Shown here: positions 62,194 through 64,000 of the stretch, piece by piece
Layout: the number at the start of each line of letters is the position of its first letter
Position numbering within the stretch: the stretch's first letter is position 1
Origin: Manihot esculenta
Taxonomy: Eukaryota > Streptophyta > Magnoliopsida > Malpighiales > Euphorbiaceae
Length of the DNA: 64,000 nucleotides
Direction of reading: 5' to 3'
Assembly: GCF_001659605.2 (NCBI RefSeq)
Contig: NC_035177.2
Coordinates: 3,720,611 to 3,784,610 of the forward strand
The notes under the pieces: generated by a model
The model's database searches: none
Told to the model about the DNA's origin: nothing
What the model saw: the letters and a program-made list of their open reading frames with translations, nothing else
Position numbers and translations under genes: made by a program

Positions 62194-62790
62194 CTCTTAA
62201 AGATTGAGAGGGAGACGACCTAAACTTGGAGATCCACAAAAATGAGCTCCTGAGTTCCCAAAGCTCCAAAACTTGGTTTAAACGTTCAAAACTTGCAATG
62301 TGAGTTTAAAACTCAAGAAAAATGGTGGGGATTTGGAGGAAGAACACTAGGTTTGCAAAGGGAAAGTCGGAAGCTTGCTGTGGCCGAAAATGGGAGAAAG
62401 CTCGCCCATTTCGGCTAAGTGCCCCATATATAGTGGCTGGCCAGGCCACGTTCGGGGGCCGAATGTGCCTCCGCATCCATGCAAATGTTCGGCGGCCGAA
62501 CTTGACTTTCGGCGGCCGAACCTGAACTTCCCTAACTCATGCTTTCGGGGGCCTAACGTGCCTCCAAAACGCATGCATGTTCGGCGGCCGAACTTGACTT
62601 TCGGCGGCCGAACCTGGGTTTTCCTCCAATGCTATTTTCATGCAAAAACTCATTTAGTTTCATACTTTAAAACATTAAAATACATGAAAACATTTTATAA
62701 AACATGCCTCTACCCTTCTAGAGGTCTCCGACATCCGAGATTCCACCGGACGGTAGGAATTCCGATACCGGAGTCTAGCCGGGCATTACA
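60475..62790 (-). repeat. 5' LTR of element G
   Basis: 2,316 bp. On the minus strand the TATA-like box TATATA is at 62433-62426 and the splice-donor GT at 62193-62192. TTCGG-type clusters are at about 62620-62445 and 61925-61669. It is longer than the 3' LTR because of a roughly 55-bp tandem duplication at about 61745-61810 inside the second cluster. Confidence 0.93.
62426..62433 (-). promoter_or_regulatory. TATA box of element G
   Basis: Minus strand GGCCAGCCAC then TATATATG, the same context as in F (51060) and the solo LTR (1192). Transcription would run leftward into gag-pol. Confidence 0.65.
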
Positions 62791-62910
62791 GTTGATCATG
62801 TATGGGATTAAACAGGATTACAGGTTATGTCAGGCTTGCTACGGTTCCCGGCGGCCTTATGCCGATCTGGATCCTAGCGCCGGTAGCGGTCCGATTTTCG
62901 GGCTGTTACA
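62791..62910 (+). repeat. 5' LTR of element F, last 120 bases
   Basis: Resumes with GTTGATCATG, the second copy of the G target duplication, and ends GGCTGTTACA. It matches the 3' end of the solo LTR (2914-3033). Confidence 0.9.
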
Positions 62911-62913
62911 GAA

Positions 62914-62925
62914 TGGTATCAGAGC
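62914..62925 (+). other. Primer-binding site of element F
   Basis: TGGTATCAGAGC, three bases after the LTR end at 62910. Confidence 0.92.
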
Positions 62926-63188
62926 CCTAGGTTCATATGGTCGGACCTAGAGTGTCGGGCTCATAGAGGTTATAGAAGGTCAAGCACAATAGGAAAGATC
63001 ATGTCCACTAGGATAGGATGTGGAGTCCTGTCTTGCATGATGATGTGAAATGCCATGATAATATGCATGTGCATTAATGATGCGCTATGATATGTGATGT
63101 ATGTGATGCGGGTTCATGTGTGCCCACACGAACCATATGATGCTAATGTTGCTTGTGATGTGCACTGTTTTTTTTTTCAGAAAACAGG

Positions 63189-64000
63189 ATGGGAGGAACT
63201 CGTCGATCAGCAAGATTGACTGGAGTGCCATCTGAGGATGAGGGCATGAGCGCCTGTCCTCCAGCATTGCCTAGGGCAATGTCTAGCAGGTCCAACAGGG
63301 ACCGAGCAGTGAGAGACCCTAGAAGGTCTTTAGATCTGGGAAGAAGCAGATCAGTACGAGGAACAGTTCAAGGTGGTATGTCAGAAGATGTGGGAGATGA
63401 CATGGATGTGGACCAGAGGAGGGATGGCAGTTTGGGGATAAGTATGCCAGAGGAAGGTATGGGAGAGTCCCAAGGAGGCACTCAGGCCTCGGGTTTTGTT
63501 CAGCCACCTCATTACCCACCTTTCTCACAGAATCCCGGGTATTCGATGGGAGGTACATCGGATTACCCTAGTTTTAGCCCTTACCCCACACAGATGCCAT
63601 ACCCACCATACCCACAGTACCCTATGTATCCACCCCCACCCTATCACCCAAATCCAGCAAACCCTATCTCAGGGGATGCTGCACCTCCTCCACCACCAGC
63701 AGCACCTACTGTCCCAGAAGCCCAAATACCTCAACCTAGCTCATCTGGAGGGAGCAAGGTCAGGATGACTGATTATATGAAGTTGGGTGCTCCCCAGTTT
63801 GAAACCGGTGATGACCCGTTTGTGTACCTTGAGAGGGTCAAGGCGATAACAGATGAGATAGGGGCGGATGACAGTAGAGCCATTCAGATGGCTGGGTTCA
63901 CACTAAAATGCAAGAAGGCCCGTGAGTGGTTCAAGAACTATGTGAAATCGAGGGTGGATAGTCTATCATGGGAGGAGTTTGCTAATGAATTTGCAGGGTG
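63189..64000 (+). CDS. gag (start of gag-pol) of element F, runs off the window
   Basis: Open from ATG at 63189 for 270 codons to the window end with no stop. It starts [12 protein letters not shown] (relatives MRGTRRS), then an acidic/Arg-rich segment and a Pro/Tyr-rich segment (YPPFSQNPGYSMGG, MYPPPPYHPNP). From about residue 193 comes MTDYMKLGAPQ and the Gag core GDDPFVYLERVK, cut at the ANEFAG block. The ATG follows a T-run/CAG acceptor-like sequence. The Gag subfamily is closest to element C. Whether pol is intact cannot be seen. Confidence 0.88.
   Translation, partial: MGGTRRSARLTGVPSEDEGMSACPPALPRAMSSRSNRDRAVRDPRRSLDLGRSRSVRGTVQGGMSEDVGDDMDVDQRRDGSLGISMPEEGMGESQGGTQASGFVQPPHYPPFSQNPGYSMGGTSDYPSFSPYPTQMPYPPYPQYPMYPPPPYHPNPANPISGDAAPPPPPAAPTVPEAQIPQPSSSGGSKVRMTDYMKLGAPQFETGDDPFVYLERVKAITDEIGADDSRAIQMAGFTLKCKKAREWFKNYVKSRVDSLSWEEFANEFAG

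Larger units (their letters stand above)
52860..62790 (-). mobile_element. Element G: complete, young chromovirus-type retrotransposon
   Basis: 9,931 bp with a perfect duplication GTTGA (52855-52859; 62791-62795). LTRs are 52860-55120 and 60475-62790, differing by about ten substitutions by eye plus one tandem duplication of about 55 bp. The primer site, polypurine tract and a full-length gag-pol frame are all present. It is the only structurally complete, uninterrupted element in the window. It lies inside the 5' LTR of F in the opposite orientation, so it is the youngest layer of the right block. Confidence 0.95.
51300..63180 (+). other. Predicted leader intron of element F (contains element G)
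   Basis: Donor CAAGAG|GTAAGAG at 51300 in the LTR. The acceptor is at the end of a ten-base T run plus CAG at 63178-63180, eight bases before the gag ATG at 63189. Splicing would remove the primer-binding site and many upstream ATGs. With the 9.9-kb element G now inside, efficient splicing in this copy is uncertain. This is a prediction from consensus and conservation in related elements, not from transcripts. Confidence 0.5.
50702..64000 (+). mobile_element. Element F: plus-strand chromovirus-type element, right end outside window
   Basis: The 5' LTR begins TGTAATACCC at 50702 and is split by element G at 52859/62791 (duplication GTTGA). It resumes at 62791 and ends GGCTGTTACA at 62910. A primer-binding site, leader and open gag follow. 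Pol and the 3' LTR lie beyond the window. F is inserted in the interior of E in the opposite orientation. Confidence 0.9.

Noticed and set aside
52860..62790. Envelope-like third ORF in the intact element (possible errantivirus-like system)
   Set aside because: Only about 70 non-coding bases lie between the end of pol and the 3' hairpin, and no additional frame with signal peptide or membrane segment is present.

Overview
This is plant nuclear DNA, almost certainly from a eudicot. It has one intron-bearing nuclear gene with plant-type GT-AG introns, AT-rich intergenic sequence, and several layers of Ty3/gypsy LTR retrotransposons with plant-type initiator-Met-tRNA primer sites. The species cannot be fixed from the sequence. 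About 80% of the window is retrotransposon.

Left block (1-36330): nested minus-strand chromovirus-type (probably Tekay/Del clade) elements. Element C is the oldest layer; its 5' LTR ends at 36330 and its 3' end lies off the left edge. C was hit in pol by element A (window start to 21560) and in gag by element D (25332-33045, target duplication CTCAT). A was in turn hit in its 3' LTR by a plus-oriented solo LTR (855-3033, CCCCA) and just upstream of its gag ATG by element B (9170-19223, TTAAC). B is unusual: its interior is inverted relative to its outer ends, so each of its LTRs is a head-to-head hybrid. D is a young non-autonomous element with nearly identical LTRs but a 2.5-kb interior and a short Gag-like ORF without capsid core.

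Middle (36331-48450): a decayed Tat-lineage retrotransposon (gag relic on +, roughly 70-80-bp minisatellite, antisense gypsy-type coiled-coil ORF relic, 3' LTR relic), a further gag relic, an AT-rich stretch, and the only host gene. That gene is a six-exon, minus-strand 4-coumarate:CoA ligase-like gene (43627-47218; 560 aa; C-terminal SRL peroxisomal signal) that most resembles Arabidopsis At4g19010.

Right block (48451-64000): the 3' LTR of minus-strand element E, interrupted by plus-strand element F, whose 5' LTR is interrupted by minus-strand element G (52860-62790, GTTGA). G is complete: near-identical LTRs and an uninterrupted 1,659-codon gag-pol. F has an open gag that runs off the window end.

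The related elements share features that plain annotation does not explain. They have a splice-donor consensus in the LTR and a splice acceptor a few bases before the gag ATG, which would give a leader intron that removes the primer-binding site. They have a hairpin beside the polypurine tract whose sequence differs in B while pairing is kept. Clusters of TTCGGCGGCCGAA-type words sit just upstream of the TATA box and again in the leader.
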